Shown in pieces: positions 12,614 through 24,900 of a stretch of DNA of 64,000 nt (positions are counted from its first letter, which is position 1; each line of letters starts with the position of its first letter). This DNA is from Chrysaora quinquecirrha (Eukaryota > Cnidaria > Scyphozoa > Semaeostomeae > Pelagiidae). The notes beneath the pieces are model-generated. The model saw only the letters and a list, made by a program, of their open reading frames with translations, ran no database searches and was not told the origin of the DNA. Location of the stretch: positions 1,246,604-1,310,603 of the forward strand of contig JACTAT010000022.1 of NCBI GenBank assembly GCA_014526335.1, read 5' to 3'. The position numbers and the translations under genes were made by a program.

Positions 12614-14998
12614 CTAAGAGAATTCACAACGATGTCCACAGCCGGCCGGACACTGACGATTCGTCTGGAACCACTCTTGAATGTGACCAAGGTGGCCGCC
12701 ATGTCCACACCCTTGGCACCACGCGTATAACCCTTTGACTGGAAGATGACAGATAGAACAGGGGCAGCATTCTTCATGCATTTTTGCAATACCATCCACT
12801 TGACAAAGGAATAGGCTTATTGCAGCCACCACAGATCGTATTAATGGTAGTAGATTCTTGATTTAACATTGAGATATTTGGGAGATTCGCCATTTTGATT
12901 ATTTTCGCTGAGATTGTCCATAAACGAAATCGACTGAGTAATTCAAGATACGCATGAAACCATTCTTCTTTCGTTGCGATGTCGATTTCATCACCTATTC
13001 TATCCTGCAATGCGAGCAGAGCCGTAACTGACATTTGTACGTCGCCTTGTTCGGCAAAGTATCTGAGCATTTCAACAACTAACGGTTTGAATTCCCACTC
13101 TGGCAGCGCCAGAAATCTGCAGTTTCGTAGCAGCTGTATGGTGTTCTCCCTACTTGTGATCTGTTTTTCATTCGTGAGATGTTGGCTTGGGTGATCTTGC
13201 GATGTTGGACTTGTGGACGGTTCAAGAGAATGATCAATTGCGAGTGATTTTTCACCAATCGAATGCCTTGGCTGAAACGCTTCACTTGGAACCGCCCAGT
13301 CTTGCATATCATCATTAATAGCCTCAGAAGAAAACAACTGTCCATCAAACTGATCATCTTGAAAAATAGCATCCAAATCTGCTCCAACCATAAGATCGAT
13401 CTCGTCAGCTTTGTTATTGATATTTGAATAAACATCATCATTATCTGTGCTGTCGATCGATGAACTATCGTCGTTAAGATTTCCTTCGATTACTGAATCA
13501 AGAACAGACCCTCGGTTGATGTTATTGATATTATCAGAACTAGAAGGATGGGTCGATGATGTGCAATTAATATCATCAATGTTAATTTCTGAAAACAAGA
13601 AGCGTAAAATTATCCATGTCTGTGCCTTCTGATAAAGTCGAAGCTCCTGGCAGACCCTTTCGTTATTGATGCAAATTTCAGGAAAGGGTTTTCCAGAGAA
13701 AATCCATCTCTTTGCCAGTGTCTCAATCCAAATTTCATTCAAAGTTGTTTCACAGTTGAATAATTTCAGCGTGCTATGCACTGACTTGAATTCATCATCA
13801 GCAGATGGCGTTCTCTTGAAAAAAGCAGGCATGGCAGGAACTTGCTGGGATAAGTTCTTGCCAACTGACGTCTTCCGTTGATTCAAAGATTGCTCAGTTT
13901 GATTGGAGCACGCATTACAAATATCCCCTTTGCAGCTGACCCCAAGACCTACTGGAGGTGCATGCTCCGCAGGTCTCAAAGCATCCTGAAATGCATGCTG
14001 ATATAAAGTGCAATCTTTGGAGCATGATAACAGTGTATCTGATTCCTTATGCCAAATAATACCTGTGGCCACATCGTCATGTTCTGTGAAAGCAGCAAAT
14101 GGAATATATGGCCGTCTTATGTCCCAGACACTGACATGATGATCAACAACAAGAGCTGAACTTGCGATATGGTATTTCCCTCTGGGTCTCCATCTGACAC
14201 AGGCGACTTCAGCTATCGTTGGTACACAATGCACTGGCACTCCTTTGCTATGCACATTCCATACTTTGATTGTCTTGTCCCTCCCCCCTGTTCCAAGCCA
14301 GCTCCTGTCTTCCGGATGCCAATCCATTGAGAAGACTGGACCAGAATGACCGTGAATTGCAATAAAAAGTGATCTGATTTCCGCAGATCCCAAATCTGTA
14401 TGCTTCCACCTTCGCAAGCAGCTGCAAACCAGTTTCTTTCAAAAGGGCTAAACTGCACATCCCTGACGCTATCAGCCCTTCCAAAGAACTTTGCAGCAAC
14501 ACATTTCTTTCTGATATCAAAGAAATTAATTGTACCATCTTGAGACCCACTGAGCAATATGTTAGCATCAGTAGGGTGGAAGCAAATTTTATTCACCGTT
14601 CTTTTATGATCTGTGAAAACAAATTCTTGCTTGGTTTTTGAGACTCTGTTCAGATCCCATAATGCAACAGCACCATTCCCAGCAGCCGTTGCAATCATGT
14701 TGTCATCAAGGTGATGCCACATCACATCAGTTATACTGAAATTAAGGTTGATGCGGCCAACCCGTAAATTGATCCTTTCGTTAAATCCATTATCTGTGAT
14801 GTCAAGAATCTTAAAGACATTTCTCCCACCAACTACAACTTGACTGAAATCTCTGTTGGTGCTGATTGTGTTCACTGGGACATCTAGACTGCAGAAAAAG
14901 GTTCTTGGCGGCAAAACACCAACAGCTTTATCTTGTGCGCGAGCCATTCTCAACACTGAGTCGTCTGATGGACTTGGTTTATTCACTAGTTCCCACAT
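12614..14998 (-). CDS. WDR24: GATOR2 complex protein WDR24, intronless coding region with two frame breaks
   Basis: WDR24 is a GATOR2 subunit that relieves GATOR1 inhibition of mTORC1 at the lysosome. Residues 1-260 carry WD repeats (VVVGGRNVFKI, MWHHLDDNMIATAAGNGAVALWD, HKRTVNKICFHPT, LLSGSQDG, DVQFSP, IQIWDLRKSD). These continue as SGPVFSMDWHPEDRSWLGTGGRDKTIKVW, and the C terminus is the CxxC zinc/RING region ending CPAGCGHRCEFS. About 795 residues in total, close to the human 790. Reading requires two shifts: one at an A5 run on the + strand (14364-14368) and one at a T5 run (12781-12785), inside the zinc region after GWYCK. The start MWELVNKPS at 14998 is the first ATG after a likely 5' UTR acceptor (exon upper edge 15043). 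A 5' UTR intron with donor near 15185 argues against a processed pseudogene. Confidence 0.88.
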
Positions 14999-15011
14999 CT
15001 TCCTCCATTTT

Positions 15012-15975
15012 TCTTTAGTTTGCCATTTAGCTCAAAAATCTGCCTGAAACACAAAAAGCATGCTACTTTCCACGGCCTGAAAAGCGACTAAAAATTAATT
15101 CAATGCACCGACTTAGGTAACATAAATAAAGCAATTTCAAATGCTTATATTATATATATAAAAAGATTCCAATTCATTCAAACTTACCTTACCAATGTGG
15201 GAGACGGCGGAAGAACCCTTCCTGGATTGGGTTCCTGGCTTGTTTGTTACAGAACTGAGAACAAAAACAAGAACAATTAGACTCACTACACGAGTCTCTA
15301 GTTTACGCTCCCCTTATTTTGATTTGTCACTCCAACAGAGACTCATGTCCTTACAGCTCTGAAACTGGCAAAAAAAGAGTTGCCTCGTTTTCATTGTACC
15401 GGTATGTGGAAAAGTCGGAATGCTACCGACCAGGGACATTTTAGACTCTAGTGATTTTATTATAGAAATGATTCTAATTATTATTTCAAATTCTGATGTA
15501 AAATTTTATAGCGAATCTAATGACGTTTTCGGCATGTTTGTATCTTTTTTCTAAGCCTCACAACTTGCCTTTAAGCCTGCCGACATTTCGTCTCGGGGCT
15601 CTGATGGGCCTAAATTCGGAAAAACTAAAGTGGGTCGAAAAATAATGTTACTTTGATTAAAAACTCCATTTCTTTTGCCTTGAAGCCAGAATAAAAGCTT
15701 TTCTGACTTCCAATATATTTTATTGTTACCAGCTTTGTCAAAAAGTCACTGAAATCGGGTCAGTTGGGTCTTGATTTCGGCCGCAGCAACTTAACATTTT
15801 CCAGACCAGTCCGAAAAATCCAGACAACGGCCTCACTCTGGAGTTTCAGAATTTAAAGGCATTTGATTGGTTCAAAAGACAATACCTATTGTTTTTGTGG
15901 CAAATGCTGCAATCTGATTGGGACGCCAATTTTTTGGCGCGGCTTGCCAGTTTCAGAGCTGTAAGGACATAAGAC
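15012..15975. promoter_or_regulatory. Divergent spacer between WDR24 and HLTF with a 26-bp inverted repeat
   Basis: Holds the WDR24 5' UTR exon/intron and presumably both promoters. A perfect 26-bp inverted repeat has arms at 15346-15371 and 15944-15969 (core TTACAGCTCTGAAACTGG). The right arm ends 6 bp before the first HLTF ATG at 15976. Inverted CCAAT-type motifs (GATTGG) occur near 15868 and 15916. No TATA assignment is possible. Confidence 0.45.
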
Positions 15976-18900
15976 ATGAGCGAAGAAAACAGCAACAACA
16001 CTGAGCGAGTTTTAGAACAAATCAAACAGCAACTAACAACATCGATTTTGCTCATTATTCCTCAATTAAAGTCAAAAGTAGTGGGACTTATGGAGTGAGT
16101 CTAATTTGCATTGATGATGACATTGATGTCGACAACGAAGACGTTCAAGGCCTGGATGATATTTCCTTTGGTTCTTTCAAAGCAGACATCGTTGGGATTA
16201 GATATTACAAAGGAAGGGTGAATACAAATGAAATGGTTTCTCTTGTGCGAGAGCCTCATAACCCGTATGACTGCAATGCAATCAAAGTGAACAATGTTTT
16301 TGGTGTTCAAGTTGGGCATATCAAAAGAGAGCAGGCAAAAGTGTTGGCAAGGATTGTTGATAGAAATAGAGCAAGACTTGAAGGGTATGTATGCGGTAAG
16401 AATTTAGTTTAATTGTTCTTAGTTACCTGTAATATTGTAGCTGAACTGTATTTTCATACTGTTCCGAATACATATTGTGCGAGGAGACAGAAAGAACCAG
16501 AAATGAAAAATGGCCGGATTGGAAAGTTTAAAACATACCCACACCCGCAAGATATTATCGAGTGAGGGGGGGGAGAAACTCCTTAGAGGGTTGGGTATTC
16601 ACCTCTGGAGAAGTTCAAGCCCAAGGACGTTCCAGTGTCTAGGTTTGAAAACATGCAAGTTTCTGCCAACGGGTGACTGCTTATTGCAAAGGGCAAATGC
16701 TCATAAAATCTTTCATCTTCATTTCTTCAGAGTTGTCCCATTTGGCGTACAGAACATATACTCAATGCCATGCTATATATCTTTGCTTGGCAAAGAGGCA
16801 GACAAAGATTCAGTTACCACGGAAATGAGGAGAGCTGGATATCAGTTAACGGAAAGACAAGTCAAGAGACCAAAGGGTCATTATGAATCAAGTGGACCCG
16901 GACAGAACATGAACGTGTCTATTTCATCAATGAAAGTGTCTCCACAGGCGGTAAGTTTGATTTTCTCATTCAATTGATTTTTTTTGGTTAATAAGAGATT
17001 AGAAGTGAACTTCACAAAGGACATTATCTGTTATTCATGACAAATATATACAAATATGTATGGTGCTGAGGAAGGCTCAACATAGCTGAAACACAAAAAG
17101 TCAAATGAGAGGAGAGCTTTGGGCTGTATGACTTGGAGAGTTACTTGGTGATTTCATTGAGCTATATAGCTCAGTGGAAACATTGTTGGCTCTATGGTCA
17201 TGCAGTCCAGGTTTGTATCCTATCAATTATGGTACGCTTAGAAATTGTGGCAAATTTTCTAACTATTTTTAAGTGCCTTTAAACTGGACATGCACAATAA
17301 CATCCAAACATGGTAGTGCAGGTCTCACAAATATAGTGAGTATCTGTTGTATAGTCTGCTGCATTATGATGTGATAAATAATTGTTCTTATTCCATGCCA
17401 GATGAAAAAGGAAATGGACAATCTTTTCATGAAGTTGACAGAAAATACCAAGACATCTTCTCAAGAACCTGCTGAGGTATTTTACCATCTTGTGTCACTT
17501 TAACTCAAAACAAAAAGTCATGTAATATCGTTATCAATTATCTCATATAAAATGGTGTAAGAAAGATACACTGTGTTATGTTTCTTGGGGTAAAGGAGCT
17601 TGAAAATAGGGTTTATACAGATTGATGAGGAACCAATCAGATTGCACCATTTCTGGTCCCAGCAAACATATTTTTGGACATCATATAATAATGTAATGTA
17701 CCACAATGTAGCCTAATAATAATCATCATCATCATCATAATCATAATAATAGTGATTTAATTTAAGTGTCAAGGCATTTAGCATTTCTACTAATTGGGGA
17801 CACTGTCAGTTATTACCCAAGAAATCTGGGTACTCATTTACCAACCTCTGAAGGATGGACAGCTTAGTTGACTGCAGGCTTGTGGAAAGTAGTCCAGATG
17901 GGATTCAAACCCACAACCTTAAGATAGTGAGAAGAGGGTCATTGTAACACAGCAATGTAGTTAGTTGTCTTGTAGATGATCCTAACACATTACGAGGCAA
18001 AGTAACTGATTGTAATATGATGTCATTAACCATTTGTCTGTAGCACAAGTTGTTTGTGTTTTTCGTAGGCAATTAAAACCAGTCTTCTTGCACATCAAAA
18101 GCAAGCACTTGCATGGATGATGTCTTGTGAAAATGATGATACTTTACCACCATTCTGGGAGCAAAGAGGCCCTCAAGATTTCTTTAATTCTGCTACTAAT
18201 TTCAGTGCTCCTAAGAAACCAAAAAGCATCAAGGGTGGCATTCTTGCTGATGATATGGGTCTTGGAAAAACATTGCAGATAATTGCTCTGATTATTACCA
18301 ATTTCAAAAATGGTCAGAATCTTGTCACCATTGATAAAACTAAGCCACTCATGCTGAAATCAGAGGTTTGTTTGTTTGTTTGTTTGTTTGTTTGTTTGTT
18401 AGTTTGTTTGTTTGTTCCAGTCTCGTACGATAGCAATCATAGTGCTTCATCGTGTATTCCATTCAACTTTTTAGAGTATATATCCCTTGCAATCTTGCCC
18501 CAATAGTCTCCAATTGTGAAGGTTCTGTGGGGCCTTGGACTTATAAAGCTGGCTTGTAGTGTCAGGATCTCAGCGAGGTCGTGGCTCGAACCCCAGGTAC
18601 GGTAGCGTCACGGCCAGGAACAAACAACGTCTCGATTAGATAACTTAATACTGAGATCCTACTGATTTGCGCTAAATACATCATTTGACCTTCACCTTCA
18701 GTCGCTAGGATCTCATTAATGGCTTAACTAATCGAGACCTTGACCCCGGCTGTGATGCTGCTGTAGCTGAGGCTCGAACGCCGACCTCGCTGAGCTACTG
18801 ATAACACTAGCCAGTTGAATTAAGAGGAGCTTTCAAAGACAAACGTGTCTCAATATACAACATTACCCTTCCTCTTTACGATAAGATTCTGTCTTTTTCT

Positions 18901-21900
18901 TTGTTTTCAGATCCCACAAACACAAAAGAAAAGGAGACGACCTAGCAAGGCAAAATCTGAAAGCTTCATGGAAATACCTGATGGGAGTGAAGGTGAAGAT
19001 GAAGCCAAACTACCTGAATTACCATCGTTCACATCTAAAGATGATCCAGAATTCAAAATTAATGATGAAACATTGACTGAAACAACTCAGACTAGCAGAC
19101 GATCGAAAAGGTCAGTTTAGACTTAAGGGCTAATTACTCCTTCAGCATTTTGGGTGATGACCAAAATTATTGGGACAGCAACCATGCAGACATATTAGCT
19201 GGAAGACCCCCGTCCCCAATTCAATGTGGTGCATGTCGGCAGAAATTGTTTCTTTGATAACATTATTAACAAAACAACATGGTTGCCCTGACCAAACGAT
19301 CAAACATTATTTGTCAAACATTTAAAATATGCTTGCCAGTCACATTGTTTTACCGTTTGGCAACTTCGCAAAACATTGCTCGTCAAATAGTTTTGGCAAT
19401 AGTTTCAAACATTTATTGTAAGGAAAAGCTCAAATGTTTGACCAACACTGTTTTGCCATTTGGCTAGAGTCCTGCTTCTATATTGCACAGAAGCTGGCAA
19501 CAAGTTATAAGGAAAACGATAATTGCGAATGTTTTACCTGAGAAATGTATCTTTGTAGAGCTACAAAAAGGCCAGCTAAGTACACTTTTGATGATGAGGA
19601 TGGCGAGGGTGATGCTGATGCAGGTGAAGCTGAGAACGAAGAAGGGAAAGCATCCAAAAAAGAGAAGACAGAGAAGAAAAAGCGCAGAAAAGGTAAAAGT
19701 GTGAATAACGTTACAATGTGTTTAAGATCATTATACTTCTAATAGATGCCTCAAACAGATTCAATTGATAATCTTTTACGGTAAGACTCTTGCAATTGCG
19801 CATTAAAGGTAGCAATTAAGCACATTCTGCAAAAACAGTCTTATGAAACAAGCTGCAGGTCAACATCAGCATTAATGCTGAAGATTATATTTTAAGACCC
19901 TTTTGTTGTGAATTTCCAGGGACATCGTTGCTATAAATTAGTCAGAATTGAAACGAGAACCTTTCTACCTCTCAGCGAATACTATCGCTTTGCCCTTGTT
20001 GTCATATGATTACCAAAGAGCTCTTCTGTCTGTTCAAAAGAGAATAGTCATTCCAAGTTCGAGGAACTGGTTGTGGAAAGGGCAAATTTATTGAGAAATC
20101 TTCTAGTTTCTTTTTTTTTCATTCACAGATGAAACAAAGCAAGCTCCTCAAGTGATTGAAATTGATGATGCACAGATCCCAGTAAAAGAGACATTTGAGG
20201 TTCAAGAGACTCCTGAAATGATTGAAATCAATGACTCACAAATTCCCGTCGAAGAAACAGTAGAGGTCAATGCATCAGCCGAAGTTAAATCGACGACCCA
20301 GTTGAATTCAGCAGCTGAGACTCAGTTAACAGCTGATGCAATTTCAGAAGTTGAAATAATACCTCAAGTAGTTGCTGCTAAAAGAGGCAATCTAAAACAC
20401 CTCGTCGCAATTCGAAAGCATCACAGATTGCTGCCATGGAGGGGGAAACAGGTATGATTGTTTAACATTTAGAGCGTATTTTGGTGACTTTTGGTTTTAG
20501 GCAGACTCTTTCCACATTCTGAAAACGGTGGACTTAGCAAATAGGGAGTGACAGCCGGGGGGGGGGGGGTGACAGCCTCGTGGTTCGTCGGTACAGAGCT
20601 CCCGGTACACGGTATGTCCGGCTAAAAGCCGGTACAGTATGAACGCAATCTGGTGCACGGCAGAAAGAAAAAAGATTTCTATACAAAAAACAGATTCTGA
20701 AAATGGTTGGCTGATCGGAACAAAGTCGGGATAAATCTTTAAAGTCAAGAAGACGAGTACCAAAATAATACGCTTCTGTAGTCTACCGAAGAGAAGGCGT
20801 CTGCTAAAAACGGATGGTGACAACAAGAGGACTTACTATGCTTTTAAGGTAGCAAGATAATGAATACAGTGAAGACTTTTTAATAGCGTCAACGTCCAGA
20901 CATCCGACACCACGCGACCCGACACGATCAGGACAGGTCTTACACGCTTTTTATTTTATAAAGAGCATACTCCAAGGTCATTAAGTTCTTTATTTTTAGA
21001 CCAATTTTGATTAAATTGTATTACAAATACAAAATACTTGGCCAGAGGCTCCCAACTGTCTTTTTTCTACTGGATAAAAACATTTGACTCAATTGTAATT
21101 TTGCGTCTTTATTTCCTTTTGTAGTTGAAACTTACAAAGGCAAAAGAGCGAAGGCTTCTGGTGCAAGGGCCACACTTATCGTTTGTCCGTTATCTGTCTT
21201 GAGTAACTGGCAGGTACATCTTTTCGTAATTATATCAATAATTCGGTCTATTTTGCTTTCAATCAATTGCTTTTAAATCGACTCAGCACAAAATGTGAAA
21301 CAGTTTAAAAGTTTTAAATTAGTCTCTCAACAATAAATGCGCTTGTTTCTTTGCAAGAAGTCATGTCGAATGCAGTCTTTGCATTGAACACAAAAGTTCC
21401 CATAGATAGGAGAAAGAAAGAAAGAAATAGAGAAGGAGAGGAAGAATAAGGAAGGAAGAAATAGAAAATGAGAGAATAAGAAAGGGAAAGGGGGGAATGA
21501 AAGAAAATGTAAGAAGAATAATTATGCTTTTATCATGCTTGTCAAACAATGTTTTGTGACGTGGCCAATGGTTCAAACATTGTTTGATAAGCGAATTTCA
21601 AATGTTTGACAAACAATGTTTGACAGAATGGCCAAACGTTCAAACATTGTTTGATAAGCAAGTTTCAAATGTTTGACAAACAATGATTTGTGACGTGGCC
21701 AAAGGTTCAAACATTGTTTGATAAGCAAATTTCAAATGTGTGACAAACAATGTTTGACGACATGGCCAAACGTTAAAACATTGTTTGATAAGCGAATTTC
21801 AAATGTTTGACAAACAATGTTTGACGACATGGCCAAACGTTAAAACATTGTTTGAGAAGCGAATTTCAAATGTTTGACAAACAATGTTTGACGACATGGC

Positions 21901-24900
21901 CAAACGTTAAAACATTGTTTGAGAAGCGAATTTCAAATGTTTGACAAACAATGTTTGACGACATGGCCAAACGTTAAAACATTGTTTGAGAAGCGAATTT
22001 CAAATGTGTGACAAACAATGTTTGACAGCATGGCCAAACATCGAAACATTGTTTGGGAAACAAATTTCAAATGTGTGACAAACAATGTTTTATGAGCTGG
22101 CCAAAGGTTCAAACATTGTTTGGGAAGCTAATTTCAAATGTTTGACAAACAATGTTTGGCGAAATGTCCAAACATTGAAACATTGTTTGGGAAACAAATT
22201 TCAAATGTGTGACAAATTTCAAATGTTTGGGAAACAAACAATGTTTGACAAACAATGTTTGGCGAAATGTCCAAACATTGAAACATTGTTTGGGAAACAA
22301 ATTTCAAATGTGTGACAAACAATGTTTGACAGCATGGCCAAACATCGAAACATTGTTTGGGAAACAAATTTCAAATGTGTGACAAACAATGTTTGACAGC
22401 ATGGCCAAACATCGAAACATTGTTTGGGAAACAAATTTCAAATGTGTGACAAACAATGTTTGACAGCATGGCCAAACATCGAAACATTGTTTGGGAAACA
22501 AATTTCAAATGTGTGACAAACAATAGACCCTTTCACAATTAATTATAACAGCGAGGCCGCGAATCTGAAACGAGGCTAACGTTGTTCCAGAAAACCTTAG
22601 CATGAACGCGTGAATGGTGGAAAGGTCTGTGTGGCTATGATTACAAGTAATTATACATTTCACTCGTAAATTTGGTACAGTTCAGCTCTTTTCTTGTCAA
22701 GAACAGGTATTTAGAATGTCTTAGAGCCATAGATATAAAATGGTTAGTGAAAATTCTGTTGCTGTATATGGTATTTCGTGGTGTAGGCTAGGCCGCTCTC
22801 AAGCCTGCCCATTGACTGGTCTTACACCTCGCATGGGGTTTACATGCGCAAAATTTTGTCGAATAAAGCTGAGAAAAGAGAATTTAATTGAAAACGATCA
22901 ATTTTTCTAATAGGAAGATGTTATTTGGTGCATACGCACTTCTAGGGTGGGTTATGGCGTGTCATTAGAGGGATGTTTTGACTAATATGGTACACATGCA
23001 ATAGTGGGAGGGGCTATTATGTGTAGCTGGAGGGGTGTTTTTGCGTTATATGGTGCACATGCATTAGTTGGAGGGGCTATTATGTTAGATTGGAGGGGTG
23101 TTTTTGCCTTATATGGTGCACATGCACTAGTGGGAGGGGCTATTATGTGTAATTGGAGGGGTGTTTTGCCTTATATGGTGCATATGCAATAGTGGGAGGG
23201 GCTATTATGTGTCTTGGATGGTGTGGTTTCTCCTTATATGCTGCACCATAGTACAGTACTGCAGTGCATAGTAACCAGCACACATAGCAACTTGTCCTAG
23301 AAGTGCATATGCATCATTTTAGGCAAAAAAACTACCCTTCCAATGACCTAAAATAGCCCCTCCCACTAATGCATATGCACCATAAAAGGCAAAAATTCCT
23401 CAAATCACACAAAATGACCCACCCCAGAAAAGGGTATGCACAATATAAGGCAAGAGCACCCTTCCAATCACAAATAACAACCCATCCTAGAAGTGTGTAT
23501 GCACCATATAAGGCAAAAACACCCCTCCAATTACACATAATAGCCCCTCCCACTAGTGCATGTGCACCATATAAGGCAAAAACACCCCTCCAATTACACA
23601 TAATAGCCCCTCCCACTAGTGCATGTGCACCATATAAGGCAAAAACACCCCTCCAATTACACATAATAGCCCCTCCCACTAGTGCATGTGCACCATATAA
23701 GGCAAAAACACCCCTCCAATTACACATAATAGCCCCTCCCACTAGTGCATGTGCACCATATAAGGCAAAAACACCCCTCAAATCTAACATAATAGCCCCT
23801 CCCACTAATGCATGTGCATCCCTCTAATGACACGTCATAACCCACCCTAGAAGTGCGTATGCACCAAATAACATCTTCCTATTAGAAAAATTGATCGTTT
23901 TCAATTAAATTCTCTTTTCTCAGCTTTATTCGACAAAATTTTGCGCATGTAAACCCCATGCGAGGTGTAAGACCAGTCAATGGGCAGGCTTGAGAGCGGC
24001 CTAGCCTACACCACGAAATACCATATACAGCAACAGAATTTTCACTAACCATTTTATATCTATGGCTCTAAGACATTCTAAATACCTGTTCTTGACAAGA
24101 AAAGAGCTGAACTGTACCAAATTTACGAGTGAAATGTATAATTACTTGTAATCATAGCCACACAGACCTTTCCACCATTCACGCGTTCATACTAAGGTTT
24201 TCTGGAACAACGTTAGCCTCGTTTCAGATTCGCGGCCTCGCTGTTATAATTAATTGTGAAAGGGTCTATTGTTCAGACTACAAAATGGCTTCGAGTCGTT
24301 CTTGACGAAGGGCATTGCATCAGAAATCCTAATGCACTGCAATCAAAAGCTACGCATGCTCTGAATGCAGAAAGAAGATGGATAGTAACAGGGACACCAA
24401 TACAGAATTCAATGAAGGATCTTTGGTCGCTTATTTGCTTCTTGAAGATAGAGCCATTTATCGATAGACAATGGTGGACAAGGGTTATGGAAAGGCCAAT
24501 TAAACAAGGAGAAAAAGATGCCTTAGTGTAAGTACAAATTGAAAGAGGAGAAGGGGGAAAATGGGGACCCAGAACCGTGAAATTGAGAGCACTTTTAGCT
24601 AAGTTTCTTTTGCTGTAACTATGAAATTTGCCCTGTTCCAACTATTTTTGGCAGGGATTGCAGTTCTCAGTCTTGTATAGCACTTTATTTATCACTGTAT
24701 TTTTTTATTTTTAGCCGCCTACAGCAGCTGATGAAGTGCATAGCGATAAGACGGACAAAAGATCAGAAAATAGATGGAAAGCCAGTAATTGAATTACCAC
24801 CGAAGAATATATATATTAACTACATTGAACTGTCCCCAGAAGAAAGAGATGTTTATCAAGCGCTTGCTGAGAAAGGAAAAACCACCATTGGAAAGTATGT

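Noticed and set aside
12614..14998. WDR24 as a processed pseudogene
   Set aside because: Intronless and frame-broken, but it has a likely 5' UTR intron and near-complete conservation, and similar indels occur in spliced genes.
21540..22520. Possible CRISPR array (regular 67-bp repeats)
   Set aside because: Eukaryotic intron, no unique spacers, units shared with dispersed MITEs, no cas genes.
23332..23827. Long open frames on both strands (about 155 codons)
   Set aside because: Produced by the 63-bp repeat of the foldback element; the peptides are tandem copies with no domain.
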